From Bacillus sp. SM2101 (GTDB lineage Bacteria; Bacillota; Bacilli; Bacillales; SM2101): DNA of 64,000 nt. The stretch lies in assembly GCF_018588585.1 (NCBI RefSeq), contig NZ_JAEUFG010000001.1, forward strand, positions 310,001 to 374,000, in the 5' to 3' direction. This document shows, one piece after another, positions 18,613 to 27,895 of this stretch (the first letter of the stretch is position 1; every line of letters begins with the position of its first letter). The notes under the pieces are model-generated. The model did not search any database. It was not told the origin of the DNA and saw only the letters and a list, made by a program, of their open reading frames with translations. Both the position numbers and the translations under genes were made by a program.

Positions 18613-19737
18613 TTATTCTAGAAAATCTTTTAGTCGCTTACTACGACTAGGATGTCTTAATTTACGCAGTGCTTTTGCTTCAATTTGTCGTATACGTTCA
18701 CGTGTTACTCCAAAAACTTTGCCAACCTCTTCTAGAGTTCGCGTTCTACCGTCATCTAAACCAAATCGAAGGCGAAGTACATTTTCTTCACGGTCAGTTA
18801 ACGTATCTAAGACATCTTCTAATTGTTCTTTCAATAATTCATACGCTGCATGTTCAGAAGGTGATGTAGCATCTTGGTCTTCAATAAAATCTCCTAGGTG
18901 CGAATCATCTTCTTCCCCAATCGGTGTTTCAAGTGATACGGGCTCTTGTGCAATTTTTTGAATTTCCCTAACTTTATCTGGTGTTAAGTCCATATCTTCA
19001 GCAATTTCTTCTGGAGTAGGTTCTCGACCTAAATCTTGTAATAATTGTCTTTGAACACGAATTAATTTATTTATCGTTTCGACCATATGAACAGGAATAC
19101 GTATTGTTCTCGCTTGATCTGCAATAGCACGAGTAATTGCTTGACGAATCCACCAGGTTGCATACGTACTAAATTTATATCCTTTTTCATAGTCAAATTT
19201 TTCAACCGCTTTGATTAAACCCATGTTGCCTTCTTGAATCAAGTCAAGAAACAACATACCACGACCAACATAACGCTTTGCAATACTTACTACTAATCGA
19301 AGGTTTGCCTCAGCTAGACGACGTTTTGCTTCTTCATCACCTTGTTCAATGCGTTTTGCTAGTGATATTTCATCTTTAGCAGATAACAAATCAACACGGC
19401 CAATTTCTTTTAAATACATCCGAACTGGATCATTAATTTTTACTCCTGGAGGTACACTTAGGTCATTAAGGTCAAATTCTTCTTCTTTCGCTAGATCTTG
19501 GACGTTGGGGTCTTTATCTTCATCACCGTCACCAATTAATTCTACACCTTGTTCACCTAAAAATTCATAATATTCATCCATTTGGTCTGATTCAATTTCA
19601 AACCCTGACATACGTTCGGCGATCTCTTCATAAGTAAGTACCCCGCGTTTTTTCCCTACCTCTGTTAATTGTTCTTTTATTTGGTCAAGTGTTAATTCAG
19701 TATCAATATCTTTAGAACGAGCTGACTTTTCAGCCAT
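18613..19737 (-). CDS. rpoD: RNA polymerase primary sigma factor SigA
   Basis: A 374-residue group 1 sigma factor. It has a short region 1.1, region 1.2 ([26 protein letters not shown]), and region 2 with the -10 recognition helix ([32 protein letters not shown] region). Region 4 ends in the -35 helix ([21 protein letters not shown] region). The ATG at 19737 is 5 nt behind AAGGAGGGGG and gives the expected MAEKSAR start. It is downstream of dnaG by 52 nt, forming the classic dnaG-rpoD macromolecular synthesis operon; no rpsU is in front because that gene is 17 kb away, as is normal in Bacillus. Confidence 0.98.
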   Translation of the reverse strand: MAEKSARSKDIDTELTLDQIKEQLTEVGKKRGVLTYEEIAERMSGFEIESDQMDEYYEFLGEQGVELIGDGDEDKDPNVQDLAKEEEFDLNDLSVPPGVKINDPVRMYLKEIGRVDLLSAKDEISLAKRIEQGDEEAKRRLAEANLRLVVSIAKRYVGRGMLFLDLIQEGNMGLIKAVEKFDYEKGYKFSTYATWWIRQAITRAIADQARTIRIPVHMVETINKLIRVQRQLLQDLGREPTPEEIAEDMDLTPDKVREIQKIAQEPVSLETPIGEEDDSHLGDFIEDQDATSPSEHAAYELLKEQLEDVLDTLTDREENVLRLRFGLDDGRTRTLEEVGKVFGVTRERIRQIEAKALRKLRHPSRSKRLKDFLE

Positions 19738-19789
19738 CTGTCCCCCTCCTTCCAAGCTTTTCACGAGGAACTAGTTATACAATAAGTCC

Positions 19790-21595
19790 CTATTTAAGAG
19801 ATCTTGATATTTGTATAATTTCGTTCGCAATGGTTGCAGCCTTCACAAAATCTTTTTGCTGTTCGGCATTTTGTTTTTCTAGCTCTTTTTCCTTTAGTTT
19901 CAAAAGTTTTGGATATGTTAATACATGGTTTATATAATCAGTAAGCTCTTGCTCTGATACATCATCATTAATAGCCAACATTGCAATTTCTGATACTGTT
20001 TTTTGAAGGTTTCCATCTTGGACATGTTGGATGAACGAGCTAACGTCAGCGTCATTTCCTTCCTCATAAAATGCATACAGATAAGTAATTATTGCCCTAT
20101 GTTCCTCAATGTTAAAGTCGCCTTGTATTGTTTGTTGAACTTTAAATGCAATGTCCTTATTACGAAGCATATGTGCAATTAGGAAACGTTCTGCATTTTG
20201 ATATGCAGGTAATAGTTTTGTCTGAGTATGGGGTCTAAATGATATTTTATTACTATTCCATGTATGATTATCCTTTTTACGATGTCCCTGTTTTTGAAGT
20301 TGGCTTAATTGTTGCTGCAATGCGTCTAATGATATAGAAAACTCACTAGATAGCTGCCTTATATAGTGGTCACGTTCAACCGCCTTATCTACAATGCTTA
20401 TTTCCTTAAGTGCTTCATCTATATAACGCATGCGCTCCCCTTCATCTTGAAGGTTTTTGCCTCTTCTTAAATATTGCATTTTAAATGACATTAACGAAAC
20501 ACTTGCCCCTATTACATCGGTATTAAATTTTTCTGCACCATATTGTTGAATGTAGTCATCAGGGTCAAAGCCTTCAGGCATTTGCGCAATTTTCACAAAG
20601 CATCCTTCATCAGATAATAGCTTTGAAGCACGAAAGGATGCTTCGATTCCTGCATTATCAGAATCATAGCAAATGGTAATTGATTCAACATTTCTTCTTA
20701 TTATCCTTGCTTGCTCATCAGTTAAAGATGTTCCCATCGTTGCAATTGAATGTTCAATGCCACACTTATTTGCAGCTATTACATCTCCAAATCCTTCAAA
20801 AAGAATAACATGCTGTTGCTTTCTTATGTGCAACCTTGATTGATGAAAGTTATACAATAGTTTTCTTTTGTTAAAGATAGAGCTTTCTGGACTATTTAAA
20901 TACTTTGGTTTTTCATTTCCAAGCACCCTTCCAGAGAATGCTACTACACGTCCCTGATGATCATATATCGGAAACATAATACGGTTACGGAACCTGTCAT
21001 AAAATGAACCATCCGCGTCCTTTTTAACAATTAATCCTGCTTTTTCTAATAGTATGGCGGAAAATCCTCTTTTCATCAGAAACTTTGAAATGAAATCCCA
21101 AGAATCCAGGGCATACCCAATCTCAAATTTTTCTATCATCTCTTTCGTAATGCCTCTATTAAGCAAATAATCCAAGGCGTCTTGGCCTTCTTTTGTATTG
21201 ACAAGTAAATGATGATAGAATTTTTTCAATAAGTCATGCGCTTCAAGCATCTTAGAGCTCTCATTAGATTTTGCCACTTCAATAGGAGCAGTTGTGTATT
21301 TGCTTACATCAACATCTACCTTTGCTGCAAGGCGTTCTGCTGCCTCTACAAAAGAAAGGCCTTCAAGTTCCATTAAAAAAGAAAAAGCATTTCCTCCAGC
21401 TCCACATCCAAAACAATGGTAAATTTGCTTTTCTGGAGAGACCGAAAAAGAAGGCGATTTTTCTCCATGGAATGGGCAAAGTCCGAAATAGTTTCTCCCT
21501 TGCTTCTTCAATTGTACATATTCACTTATTAAATCAACGATGTCTGTTGAGTGATGTAATTGTTGGATAACTTCTTCGGGAATTCGATTTCCCAT
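19790..21595 (-). CDS. dnaG: DNA primase
   Basis: A 601-residue primase. The N-terminal zinc domain has Cys40, His43, Cys61 and Cys64 (CPFH...CFGC). The TOPRIM catalytic domain has VILFEGFGDVIA, the MGTSLT segment and TICYDSDNAG. A C-terminal helicase-interaction domain follows. It makes RNA primers for replication. The ATG at 21595 gives MGNRIPEE, as in B. subtilis, and is 8-9 nt after CGGAG; an ATG nine bases upstream abuts that site. It is co-directional with yqxD upstream and rpoD downstream. Confidence 0.97.
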   Translation of the reverse strand: MGNRIPEEVIQQLHHSTDIVDLISEYVQLKKQGRNYFGLCPFHGEKSPSFSVSPEKQIYHCFGCGAGGNAFSFLMELEGLSFVEAAERLAAKVDVDVSKYTTAPIEVAKSNESSKMLEAHDLLKKFYHHLLVNTKEGQDALDYLLNRGITKEMIEKFEIGYALDSWDFISKFLMKRGFSAILLEKAGLIVKKDADGSFYDRFRNRIMFPIYDHQGRVVAFSGRVLGNEKPKYLNSPESSIFNKRKLLYNFHQSRLHIRKQQHVILFEGFGDVIAANKCGIEHSIATMGTSLTDEQARIIRRNVESITICYDSDNAGIEASFRASKLLSDEGCFVKIAQMPEGFDPDDYIQQYGAEKFNTDVIGASVSLMSFKMQYLRRGKNLQDEGERMRYIDEALKEISIVDKAVERDHYIRQLSSEFSISLDALQQQLSQLQKQGHRKKDNHTWNSNKISFRPHTQTKLLPAYQNAERFLIAHMLRNKDIAFKVQQTIQGDFNIEEHRAIITYLYAFYEEGNDADVSSFIQHVQDGNLQKTVSEIAMLAINDDVSEQELTDYINHVLTYPKLLKLKEKELEKQNAEQQKDFVKAATIANEIIQISRSLK

Positions 21596-21630
21596 AACTA
21601 ACATCTCCGTGTGATAAAGTTATTCTCTAT

Positions 21631-22107
21631 TTATGATTTAATTCCTGCAAGTTTCGACAAAATTTTTTTAAAAGATTTGATAAAATAGTTACGATCATTT
21701 GATGAAAACGCTTTTGGACCTTTTGAATGGTGTCCAGCTCTCCGTTCTTTTGCTGAAATATACCGAAGCTGTAGCATTAAATCCATGTTGTTTTCATGAT
21801 ATATTTTTCCACGTGGAGATATGACAACGACACCTTTCGGTAGGAGAATACTCGCCAATCCATGATCTTGTGTAACGACAACATCATTTGCACATACTTT
21901 GTTCATGATATGTAAATCCACTGCCTCTTTAGCTGAATCAACAAAGATCCACTTAGCTCCAAGGTCAGTTTCTGAGACATGTGCATACGATGCGATAAAG
22001 GTTACATCTGCGACATAATCTTTTGCAACTTCAACAATTTCTGATTTTACTGGACAAGAATCAGCATCTACAAAGATCCTTACAACTTTTTTACTATATC
22101 TCTCTAT
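21631..22107 (-). CDS. yqxD: YaiI/YqxD family protein (UPF0178), start codon unusual
   Basis: The full-length family sequence is readable in one frame: IFVDADSCPVKSEIVEVA at the N-terminus, WIFVDSAKEAVDLHIMN and VVVTQDHGLASILL in the middle, and ERRAGHHSKGPKAF towards the C-terminus. The fold is PIN-like with conserved Asp (VDAD, VDSAKEAVD, TQDHGLA); no activity is proved. No ATG, GTG or TTG exists in frame upstream of the VDAD motif. The frame is closed by a TGA at 22113-22111. The best in-frame candidate is ATA at 22107, nine bases after GGAG (158 residues). A GTG at 21921 would delete the conserved N-terminus. A single-base indel next to the out-of-frame ATG is an alternative. Confidence 0.75.
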   Translation of the reverse strand: MERYSKKVVRIFVDADSCPVKSEIVEVAKDYVADVTFIASYAHVSETDLGAKWIFVDSAKEAVDLHIMNKVCANDVVVTQDHGLASILLPKGVVVISPRGKIYHENNMDLMLQLRYISAKERRAGHHSKGPKAFSSNDRNYFIKSFKKILSKLAGIKS

Positions 22108-22347
22108 TCTACATCACTCCGAGGATTCCTTCTTTTCATAGATACTCCTTATCATAAATACAAAAGTAACAAATTTGTTACTTTTCTTTGTCGAATTATT
22201 TTTAAGTTTACCCCTTGACAACTTACAATAAATAGTTTATTCGTAATAACCAAACTCTAAACCTTTTTTATCACAATTTTTTATTATAATATAAAGTTCA
22301 ATGATTGGCTATACAAATAAAATAAATATAAATCAAGTTTAAGCATG

Positions 22348-22398
22348 AAAAAAATAACAACAAACTTTATTGCTACTTTAGTCTTTATTGTTGTTTTT
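22348..22398 (-). terminator. Probable terminator of the ccpN-yqfL unit
   Basis: AACAACAA and TTGTTGTT flank a 25-nt AT-rich loop; on the minus strand the right arm runs into ATTTTTTT. It is about 310 nt beyond the yqfL stop, so an earlier stop site may exist that I cannot see. Confidence 0.5.
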
Positions 22399-22487
22399 AT
22401 ATTAAAAACTAAGCTCATATTCAATAACATATAGTGATATCATTTGTAAAACAAACAGTTAGCACCTAAAACTACGTGTAGTTAGTC

Positions 22488-22636
22488 TATATCATCGCTG
22501 TTTTCGTATTTATTATTGTTTTTCGTCCTTAAGGTTTACACGAATATACAACTAGAGGTAGTGGCTTCTGTTCTATATCGATCACAAACATATAAAAACA
22601 CATGTTGCGATCCATAAAAGTTTGCGAAAAGACGAT
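22488..22636 (-). repeat. TIR-type dispersed element, diverged copy
   Basis: Read on the minus strand it runs from GTCTTTTCGCAAACTTTTATGG through GAAGCCACTAC, CTAGTTGTAT and GGACGAAAAACAATAA to ATACGAAAACAGCG. The motif order is that of the copy at 30161-30325 with diverged ends. With the terminator at 22348 it accounts for part of the 600-base yqxD-yqfL gap; nothing else was recognised there. Confidence 0.65.
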
Positions 22637-22709
22637 TTATATAAATTCACCAACCCATTGGGCTGAATGCTGAATATACTAAAGCACATATCACTGAAAA
22701 GTGTATGCG

Positions 22710-23519
22710 CTAAATTGTACGATTATTATAGATGTTTAAAATTGTATTTGCTGTTTCCTCTACCGCTTTATTCGTTACATCAATAACATCACAACCAATC
22801 TTGGTAATAATATTATCGAAATAACTTAACTCTTCATTTATTCTATCTATATTTGCGTATATCGCTTTATCATTCAGCCCTAGAGACTTCAAACGCTCTT
22901 TTCTTATATAGTTTAATTTTTCAGAGCTTATTTTTAACCCAAAGCATTTATTAGCAGGTACTTGAAATAGTTCGTCAGGAGGGTCAACTTCTGGTACGAT
23001 TGGTACATTTGCCACCTTTAGACGTTTATGAGCTAAATATTGTGATAATGGAGTTTTGGAAGTGCGTGACACACCAACTAAGACAATGTCAGCTCTTAAA
23101 ATCCCTCGAGGGTCCCTTCCATCATCATACTTTACAGCAAACTCAATAGCCTCAACTTTCTTAAAGTACTCGTCATCTAACTTTCTAACCATACCTGGTT
23201 CTTGGCGAGGTTTCGTATCATAAGCAATTTGCATTTTATCTATAAGTGGACCAATAATATCATAAATTACAACACCTTCACGCGCTGCTTCTTCAATCAA
23301 AAACGTACGCATTTCTGGAATGACTAACGTATAAGCAATAATTGCATTATTCATTTTTGCTAGTGAAACTACTTCGGTAAGTGTAGAAGTATCCTCTACA
23401 TATGGCACTCGCTTAATTTCAATGTTCGTGTTGCTAAACTGACATATTGCCGCTTTTACAACAAGTTCTGCTGTTTCTCCTACAGAATCAGATACTACGT
23501 ATATTTGTGGGTTATTCAT
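22710..23519 (-). CDS. yqfL: Pyruvate, phosphate dikinase / PEP synthase regulatory protein (PPSR family, YqfL)
   Basis: A 269-residue DUF299 protein. It has the start [14 protein letters not shown], a P-loop GVSRTSKT at residues 149-156, and the conserved PLIDKM and [24 protein letters not shown] stretches. Family members are bifunctional kinase/phosphorylases acting on a threonine of pyruvate phosphate dikinase or PEP synthase. In Bacillus, which often lacks that target, the protein (YqfL) is known as a modulator acting with CcpN. It directly follows ccpN (42 nt), supporting a joint role in gluconeogenic control. GGGGG stands before the ATG. Confidence 0.9.
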   Translation of the reverse strand: MNNPQIYVVSDSVGETAELVVKAAICQFSNTNIEIKRVPYVEDTSTLTEVVSLAKMNNAIIAYTLVIPEMRTFLIEEAAREGVVIYDIIGPLIDKMQIAYDTKPRQEPGMVRKLDDEYFKKVEAIEFAVKYDDGRDPRGILRADIVLVGVSRTSKTPLSQYLAHKRLKVANVPIVPEVDPPDELFQVPANKCFGLKISSEKLNYIRKERLKSLGLNDKAIYANIDRINEELSYFDNIITKIGCDVIDVTNKAVEETANTILNIYNNRTI

Positions 23520-23561
23520 CCTATTCCCCCATTTCAGTATATTAATAGACTTACAAATTGT

Positions 23562-24203
23562 TTATATTAATTCATCTTCCTCTATTGCTACAAGTACCTT
23601 TGTCATATTTGTTTTCGTAATTCTACCGATTACTTCATATCCTTTGTCTGTTTCTTTTATGACTGGTAATGCATCAATTTGTTTTTCAATTAATATTCTA
23701 GCAACATCAATCATTAAGTCATCTCTTTTACACATCGTTATATTCGGCATTCTTGTCATAATAATATTAACAGGAATTGTTGTCAACTCTTGTTTACCGA
23801 TACTAGCTCTAAGTAAATCTTTCCTTGATAAAACCCCAACGAGTGAAGTGTTATCATCTACTACGAACAGTGTACCAACATCTTCTAAAAACATTGTACA
23901 AATAGCATCATATACCGACACACCTTCATTAACTACAACAGGAATTGATTGGTAATCTTTAACTAAGATTTTCTTTATTTTATCGCTCAACAGTTGTGAA
24001 CCAGTCTTTCCTGTATAAAAATAGCCAACACGGGGTCTTGCTTCTAAGTAGCCTGCCATTGTTAATATAGCTAAGTCAGGCCGTAAAGTCGCTCTTGTTA
24101 AATTTAATTGGTCTGCAATATGTTCACCGGTGATAGGTCCATTGTCCTTAACAATTCGTAGTATTTGCTCCTGTCGTTTACTTAATTCGATTGTAATCAC
24201 CAC
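23562..24203 (-). CDS. ccpN: Transcriptional repressor CcpN (HTH plus two CBS domains)
   Basis: A protein of about 213 residues. It has an N-terminal winged helix (GPITGEHIADQLNLTRATLRPDLAILTMAGYL) and the conserved linker EARPRVGYFYTGK. Two CBS domains follow, the first with VGTLFVVDDNTSLVGVLSRKDLL and the second with IDALPVI and GRITKTN. CcpN represses gluconeogenic genes (gapB, pckA) during glycolytic growth. The start is uncertain: two GTG codons at 24203 and 24200 overlap an almost complete anti-Shine-Dalgarno match (AAAGGTGGTGAT), so initiation may really occur a few codons later at a non-standard ATT or ATC. Confidence 0.92.
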   Translation of the reverse strand: MVITIELSKRQEQILRIVKDNGPITGEHIADQLNLTRATLRPDLAILTMAGYLEARPRVGYFYTGKTGSQLLSDKIKKILVKDYQSIPVVVNEGVSVYDAICTMFLEDVGTLFVVDDNTSLVGVLSRKDLLRASIGKQELTTIPVNIIMTRMPNITMCKRDDLMIDVARILIEKQIDALPVIKETDKGYEVIGRITKTNMTKVLVAIEEDELI

Positions 24204-24282
24204 CTTTAATTTTAGCCATTGTGATATATACTCCTATGTAGTTTGTTACTACAAGATATTATATACTAAGTTGGTAGCTTTG

Positions 24283-24314
24283 AAAAAACCTACTGTATGT
24301 TTTAATACAATAGG
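24283..24314 (-). terminator. Terminator of recO
   Basis: CCTACTGTAT and ATACAATAGG pair over ten positions with one mismatch; on the minus strand the stem is followed by TTTTTTC. It lies in the 126-base gap between recO and ccpN, where B. subtilis has glyQS. Confidence 0.8.
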
Positions 24315-24329
24315 CTGATGTTAAATACA

Positions 24330-25082
24330 TTATAGTTTATTTTTCAAGTTGTCTAATTGATTTAAAAATCTTTTTGATTTTAACGCTAACCCTGAGTATT
24401 CATCATAATATGCAGCTATGATTGTCTTTAATTGTTGCTTTGTTTCAGTTTTAACAGAAATCCTGCCTAATCTACTTAGATCATAATAGTAAAAAAGTCG
24501 TAATAATCTTACTGTAGCCTGCGATATCTTCAAATGATGAGCATCTTTTCCATAACACCTATGACAGATTAAACCACCTTCTTTTATAGAAAAAGCAAAC
24601 TGTCCTTCACTATTATGGCAAATGGCACAATGATCTAACACCGGATGTAACCCTAATACTTGTAAAATTTTCATTTCATAAATGAAGGTTAATATTTCTA
24701 AATCTTCTCCCTCATTCATATAGTTGAGTGTTTGATAAAGTAATTCGAATAAAAAAGGGTTTGCTTTTAGGTCTTCCGTACTTTTATCGGTCAGCTCTAC
24801 AATATATGACGCGTATGCAGTACGAAATATGTCTTCACGAATAGCTCGTAATGATGAGCTCGCTTCTCCTTGTTGAAGGTTGCCTAGTCCACTCCCTTTT
24901 TGTATTAAGAAATGGCCATAAGTAAATAGTTGAGTAATTGAGGCTAGACGACTATTAGGCTTCTTTGCTCCTCTAGCCATTACTCCAATTTTACCTGCTT
25001 CCCTAGTAAATAGAGTAACAATTTTGTTTGTTTCACCATATTCATTTGTTCGGATAACAATTCCTTCATACTTTTGTAACAA
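24330..25082 (-). CDS. recO: DNA repair protein RecO
   Basis: A 250-residue RecO. It has an N-terminal OB fold ([21 protein letters not shown]), a helical middle part, and a four-cysteine zinc site (CAIC and CHRC). It loads RecA onto SSB-covered single-stranded DNA together with RecR. The start is TTG, giving [12 protein letters not shown] as in B. subtilis, with GGTGG 7 nt before it. It is 30 nt downstream of yqzL in the era-yqzL-recO order. Confidence 0.95.
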   Translation of the reverse strand: MLQKYEGIVIRTNEYGETNKIVTLFTREAGKIGVMARGAKKPNSRLASITQLFTYGHFLIQKGSGLGNLQQGEASSSLRAIREDIFRTAYASYIVELTDKSTEDLKANPFLFELLYQTLNYMNEGEDLEILTFIYEMKILQVLGLHPVLDHCAICHNSEGQFAFSIKEGGLICHRCYGKDAHHLKISQATVRLLRLFYYYDLSRLGRISVKTETKQQLKTIIAAYYDEYSGLALKSKRFLNQLDNLKNKL

Positions 25083-25112
25083 GTTTTGTCCACCACCAAA
25101 AATTCAGGCAGA

Positions 25113-25256
25113 TCACGACATTGGAAAATCTAGTTTTGCTAGGTCATTCTCTTTGTCTTCGGGTCCTCCATCGTTTTCCTTCTCTAATTCCTTAAAAAGA
25201 AGGTACGTATCAATGTTACCTGTTCGACTAAATATATTCCAGGTAAAATCTAACAT
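25113..25256 (-). CDS. yqzL: YqzL family small protein
   Basis: A 47-residue protein beginning MLDFTWNIFSRTGNIDTYLL and continuing into an acidic, lysine-rich helix (FKELEKENDGGPEDKEN). This is the YqzL family, found only between era and recO in Bacillaceae. No function is known. The ribosome binding site AAAGGTGG is 7 nt before the ATG. Confidence 0.9.
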   Translation of the reverse strand: MLDFTWNIFSRTGNIDTYLLFKELEKENDGGPEDKENDLAKLDFPMS

Positions 25257-25434
25257 AAGAATCCCACCTTTCTGATGATACACGCTAGCATATAACTTCC
25301 AATCCCTATGTTTAGGGTGAGCACTCCTGCCAATATCATGTTACACAAATTTTGTTAAAAGGTGTTTCTTAAACGTCTACCCCTATATTTTATGGGAAAA
25401 AGTCCAGGATGACAACTTGTCCAAATCGATATCA

Positions 25435-26343
25435 TTAATAATCTTCTTCATTAAAACCAAAGTCTCGAATATGTGTCAATTTGTTGCGCCAATCTTTTTG
25501 AACTTTAACCCAGAGTTCTAAAAACACTTTCGTTCCTAATAATGTTTCAATGTCATGTCGTGCCCTTTTTCCAATTTCTTTTAGCATCTTTCCTTGCTTT
25601 CCAATAACTATCCCTTTTTGAGAGCTTCTTTCCACTATTATCGTTGCACTAATATAAATGGCATTATTATTCTCTCTTCGTTTAATACCGTCTATTACCA
25701 CTGCAATAGAATGCGGAATCTCTTCTCTTGTTAGATGTAGTGCCTTTTCTCTAATTAACTCAGCAATAATAAATCTTTCAGGATGATCAGTTACCTGATC
25801 TTCCGGATAATACTGAGGCCCTTCAGGTAAATATTTTTTTATTTGGTCTAACAGCGTTTCGACATTACTGCCTTGTAACGCAGAAATCGGAACAATTTCT
25901 TTAAACGCATATTTCGTTTCATATTGCTTAATTAACGGCAACAAGTCATCAGGATGGATTTCATCTATTTTGTTTACAACAAGGAAGACTGGCGTGTTCA
26001 CCGCTTGTAATCTTTCAATAATATATTCATCACCACGGCCAATTCCTTCAACAGCATTTACCATAAATAGGACGATATCAACTTCTCTTAAAGTATCCTG
26101 CGCTACCTTCATCATGAAATCGCCAAGCTTGTGTTTCGGTTTATGTATTCCTGGTGTATCAATAAAAATAATTTGACTGTGGTCTTCCGTATAAACCCCT
26201 TGGATTTTATTTCGTGTCGTCTGAGGTTTATCACTCATAATTGCTATCTTTTGACCAATTACATGATTTAAAAAAGTTGATTTTCCAACATTCGGCCTAC
26301 CAATGATTGATACAAAGCCTGAATGATATTTTGTAGTATTCAT
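25435..26343 (-). CDS. era: GTPase Era
   Basis: A 302-residue GTPase. It has G1 GRPNVGKS (residues 15-22), G2 [10 protein letters not shown]3 DTPG, G4 NKID and G5 SAL. The C-terminal KH domain carries [15 protein letters not shown], which binds the 3' end of 16S rRNA. It acts in 30S subunit maturation. The ATG at 26343 is well placed behind TTGGAGG. Upstream of it lies the 124-bp repeat array instead of cdd, which B. subtilis has here. Confidence 0.97.
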   Translation of the reverse strand: MNTTKYHSGFVSIIGRPNVGKSTFLNHVIGQKIAIMSDKPQTTRNKIQGVYTEDHSQIIFIDTPGIHKPKHKLGDFMMKVAQDTLREVDIVLFMVNAVEGIGRGDEYIIERLQAVNTPVFLVVNKIDEIHPDDLLPLIKQYETKYAFKEIVPISALQGSNVETLLDQIKKYLPEGPQYYPEDQVTDHPERFIIAELIREKALHLTREEIPHSIAVVIDGIKRRENNNAIYISATIIVERSSQKGIVIGKQGKMLKEIGKRARHDIETLLGTKVFLELWVKVQKDWRNKLTHIRDFGFNEEDY

Positions 26344-26426
26344 CAAAATCCTCCAAGATGTCGTAAAATAGTAAGAAACATACAAAACGATAGCCCTTGA
26401 GTGCATCAAATGTGACTGAAGGGGAA

Positions 26427-27060
26427 TGCACAAAGCGCCTTGTTTATCCCTGATAAGCACTGGAGTCATTTCATTTGAAGGCGCTTTTGGCCTTCTAGTG
26501 CAATGACGAAGTGACCCGAGGGGATAGGCGCTGGTGCTAGACAATCCGAAATGCAGAAGCGCCTTGTTCATCCCTGATAAGCACTGGAGTCATTTCATTT
26601 GAAGGCGTTTTTTGCCTTCTAGTCGAATGACGAAGTGACTCGAGGGGATAGGCGCTGGTGCTAGACAATCCGAAATGCAGAAGCGCCTTGTTCATCCCTG
26701 ATAAGCACTGGAGTCATTTCATTTGAAGGCGTTTTTTGCCTTCTAGTCGAATGACGAAGTGACTCGAGGGGATAGGCGCTGGTGCTAGACAATCCGAAAT
26801 GCAGAAGCGCCTTGTTCATCCCTGATAAGCACTGGAGTCATTTCATTTGAAGGCGTTTTTTGCCTTCTAGTGGAATGACGAAGTGACTCGAGGGGATAGG
26901 CGCTGATGCTAGACAATCCGAAATGCAGAAGCGCCTTGTTCATCCCTGATAAGCACTGGAGTCATTTCATTTGAAGGCGCTTTTGGCCTTCTAGTGCAAT
27001 GACGAAGTGACTCGAGGGGATAGGCGCTGGTGCTAGACAATCCGAAATGCAGAAGCGCCT
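26427..27060. repeat. Tandem array of five 124-bp units plus a partial unit
   Basis: The segment acaatccgaaatgcag recurs at 26541, 26665, 26789, 26913 and 27037, an exact 124-bp period. The first unit (from about 26427) is diverged at its left end and the last is a 24-bp fragment ending at the dgkA stop codon. Each unit can fold into one long imperfect hairpin: AGCGCCT with AGGCGCT, ATCCC with GGGAT, CACT with AGTG, GTCATT with AATGAC, and GAAGGC with GCCTTC at the tip. Units 2 and 3 look identical; units 1 and 5 share a variant tip (GCGCTTTTGGC). The array fills the dgkA-era gap. Related copies occur at 42691-42860 and 49961-50360. Confidence 0.93.
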
Positions 27061-27063
27061 CGA

Positions 27064-27450
27064 TTATAAAAACAATATAAGTTTTGGCAGAAAAATAAGT
27101 ATTCCAATCATAACGGAAATAATCGCAAAAAGCAAAACTGCTCCAGCTGAAATATCCTTGGCAAGTTTAGCTAATGGATGGTAATCATTTGTAATTAAGT
27201 CAACTGTTCTTTCAATAGCTGTATTTATCATTTCCAGACTCAACATTATGCCTATTGTAATGATGATTGCCACCCATTCTATTGGAGAAAGTCCAACAAA
27301 TAGTCCTAAAAATAACACAACAATGGCGATATTAATATGAATTTTAAAATTTCTTTCCTTACTAGCTACATGTTTAATTCCATTTATCGCAAACAACAAA
27401 CTGTTTCTAAATTTATTATTATTTCTATCTCGATAGCCCATATTGTTCAA
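27064..27450 (-). CDS. dgkA: Diacylglycerol kinase family (undecaprenol kinase)
   Basis: A small three-helix membrane kinase of 125-128 residues. It has the conserved [22 protein letters not shown] start, the [17 protein letters not shown] motif (with the catalytic Glu and metal-binding Glu/Asn), and AGAVLLFAI in helix 3. In Bacillus this family phosphorylates undecaprenol for cell-wall lipid carrier recycling. It overlaps the ybeY end by 26 nt. TTG at 27450 is 5 nt after AAAGGA; ATG at 27441 is the alternative. It is followed by the repeat array. Confidence 0.9.
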   Translation of the reverse strand: MNNMGYRDRNNNKFRNSLLFAINGIKHVASKERNFKIHINIAIVVLFLGLFVGLSPIEWVAIIITIGIMLSLEMINTAIERTVDLITNDYHPLAKLAKDISAGAVLLFAIISVMIGILIFLPKLILFL

Positions 27451-27895
27451 GTAATTCCTTTTGTTTAGTAAACATAATTACTTCTTCTTCTTCGGTCTCG
27501 TGATCATAGCCAAGCAAATGCAATAATCCGTGAACTGATAAAAAAGCGAGCTCCCTCTCAAATGAATGTCCATATTCTTCTGCCTGTTCTTCTGCTTTGG
27601 TTGTAGAAATGATAATATCTCCTAGCACTACAGGAAGCTCTATCCCTGTAATTTCGATTTCATCCTCCCCCATTTCTTCCATAGCAAATGAAATAACGTC
27701 AGTCGGTTGATCTTTATTTCTATACTCTCGATTAATTTCTTGTATGCGCTCATTGCTAACAAATGTAATTGATATTTCTGCTCCGTCATCAATATTTTCT
27801 CTTTTTGCTACAAATTGTAAGATGTCTTCCACCAAGTTTTGATGTCCATCTCTCACATTTTTTGTTTCGTCAATAAAATCGATAATTAAACTCAT
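27425..27895 (-). CDS. ybeY: Endoribonuclease YbeY (rRNA maturation)
   Basis: A 156-residue YbeY with the zinc motif [17 protein letters not shown] near the C-terminus, the conserved [10 protein letters not shown] and a conserved LGDI segment. It takes part in 16S rRNA 3'-end processing and ribosome quality control. Its ATG overlaps the pgpH stop codon (ATGA type), so it is coupled to the upstream gene. The order pgpH-ybeY-dgkA-era is the standard Bacillus order except for the missing cdd. Confidence 0.95.
   Translation of the reverse strand: MSLIIDFIDETKNVRDGHQNLVEDILQFVAKRENIDDGAEISITFVSNERIQEINREYRNKDQPTDVISFAMEEMGEDEIEITGIELPVVLGDIIISTTKAEEQAEEYGHSFERELAFLSVHGLLHLLGYDHETEEEEVIMFTKQKELLEQYGLSR

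Noticed and set aside
24204-24329. T-box leader for a relocated glyQS
   Set aside because: Only the recO terminator is found; no T-box motif or specifier structure can be recognised.
26344-26571. Longer N-terminus for Era reaching into the repeat array
   Set aside because: The ATG at 26343 has a strong GGAGG site and gives the normal Era length; the extension is translated repeat.
26427-27060. CRISPR array
   Set aside because: The repeat is regular, but the units are 124 bp with no repeat/spacer alternation, and no cas genes are present.
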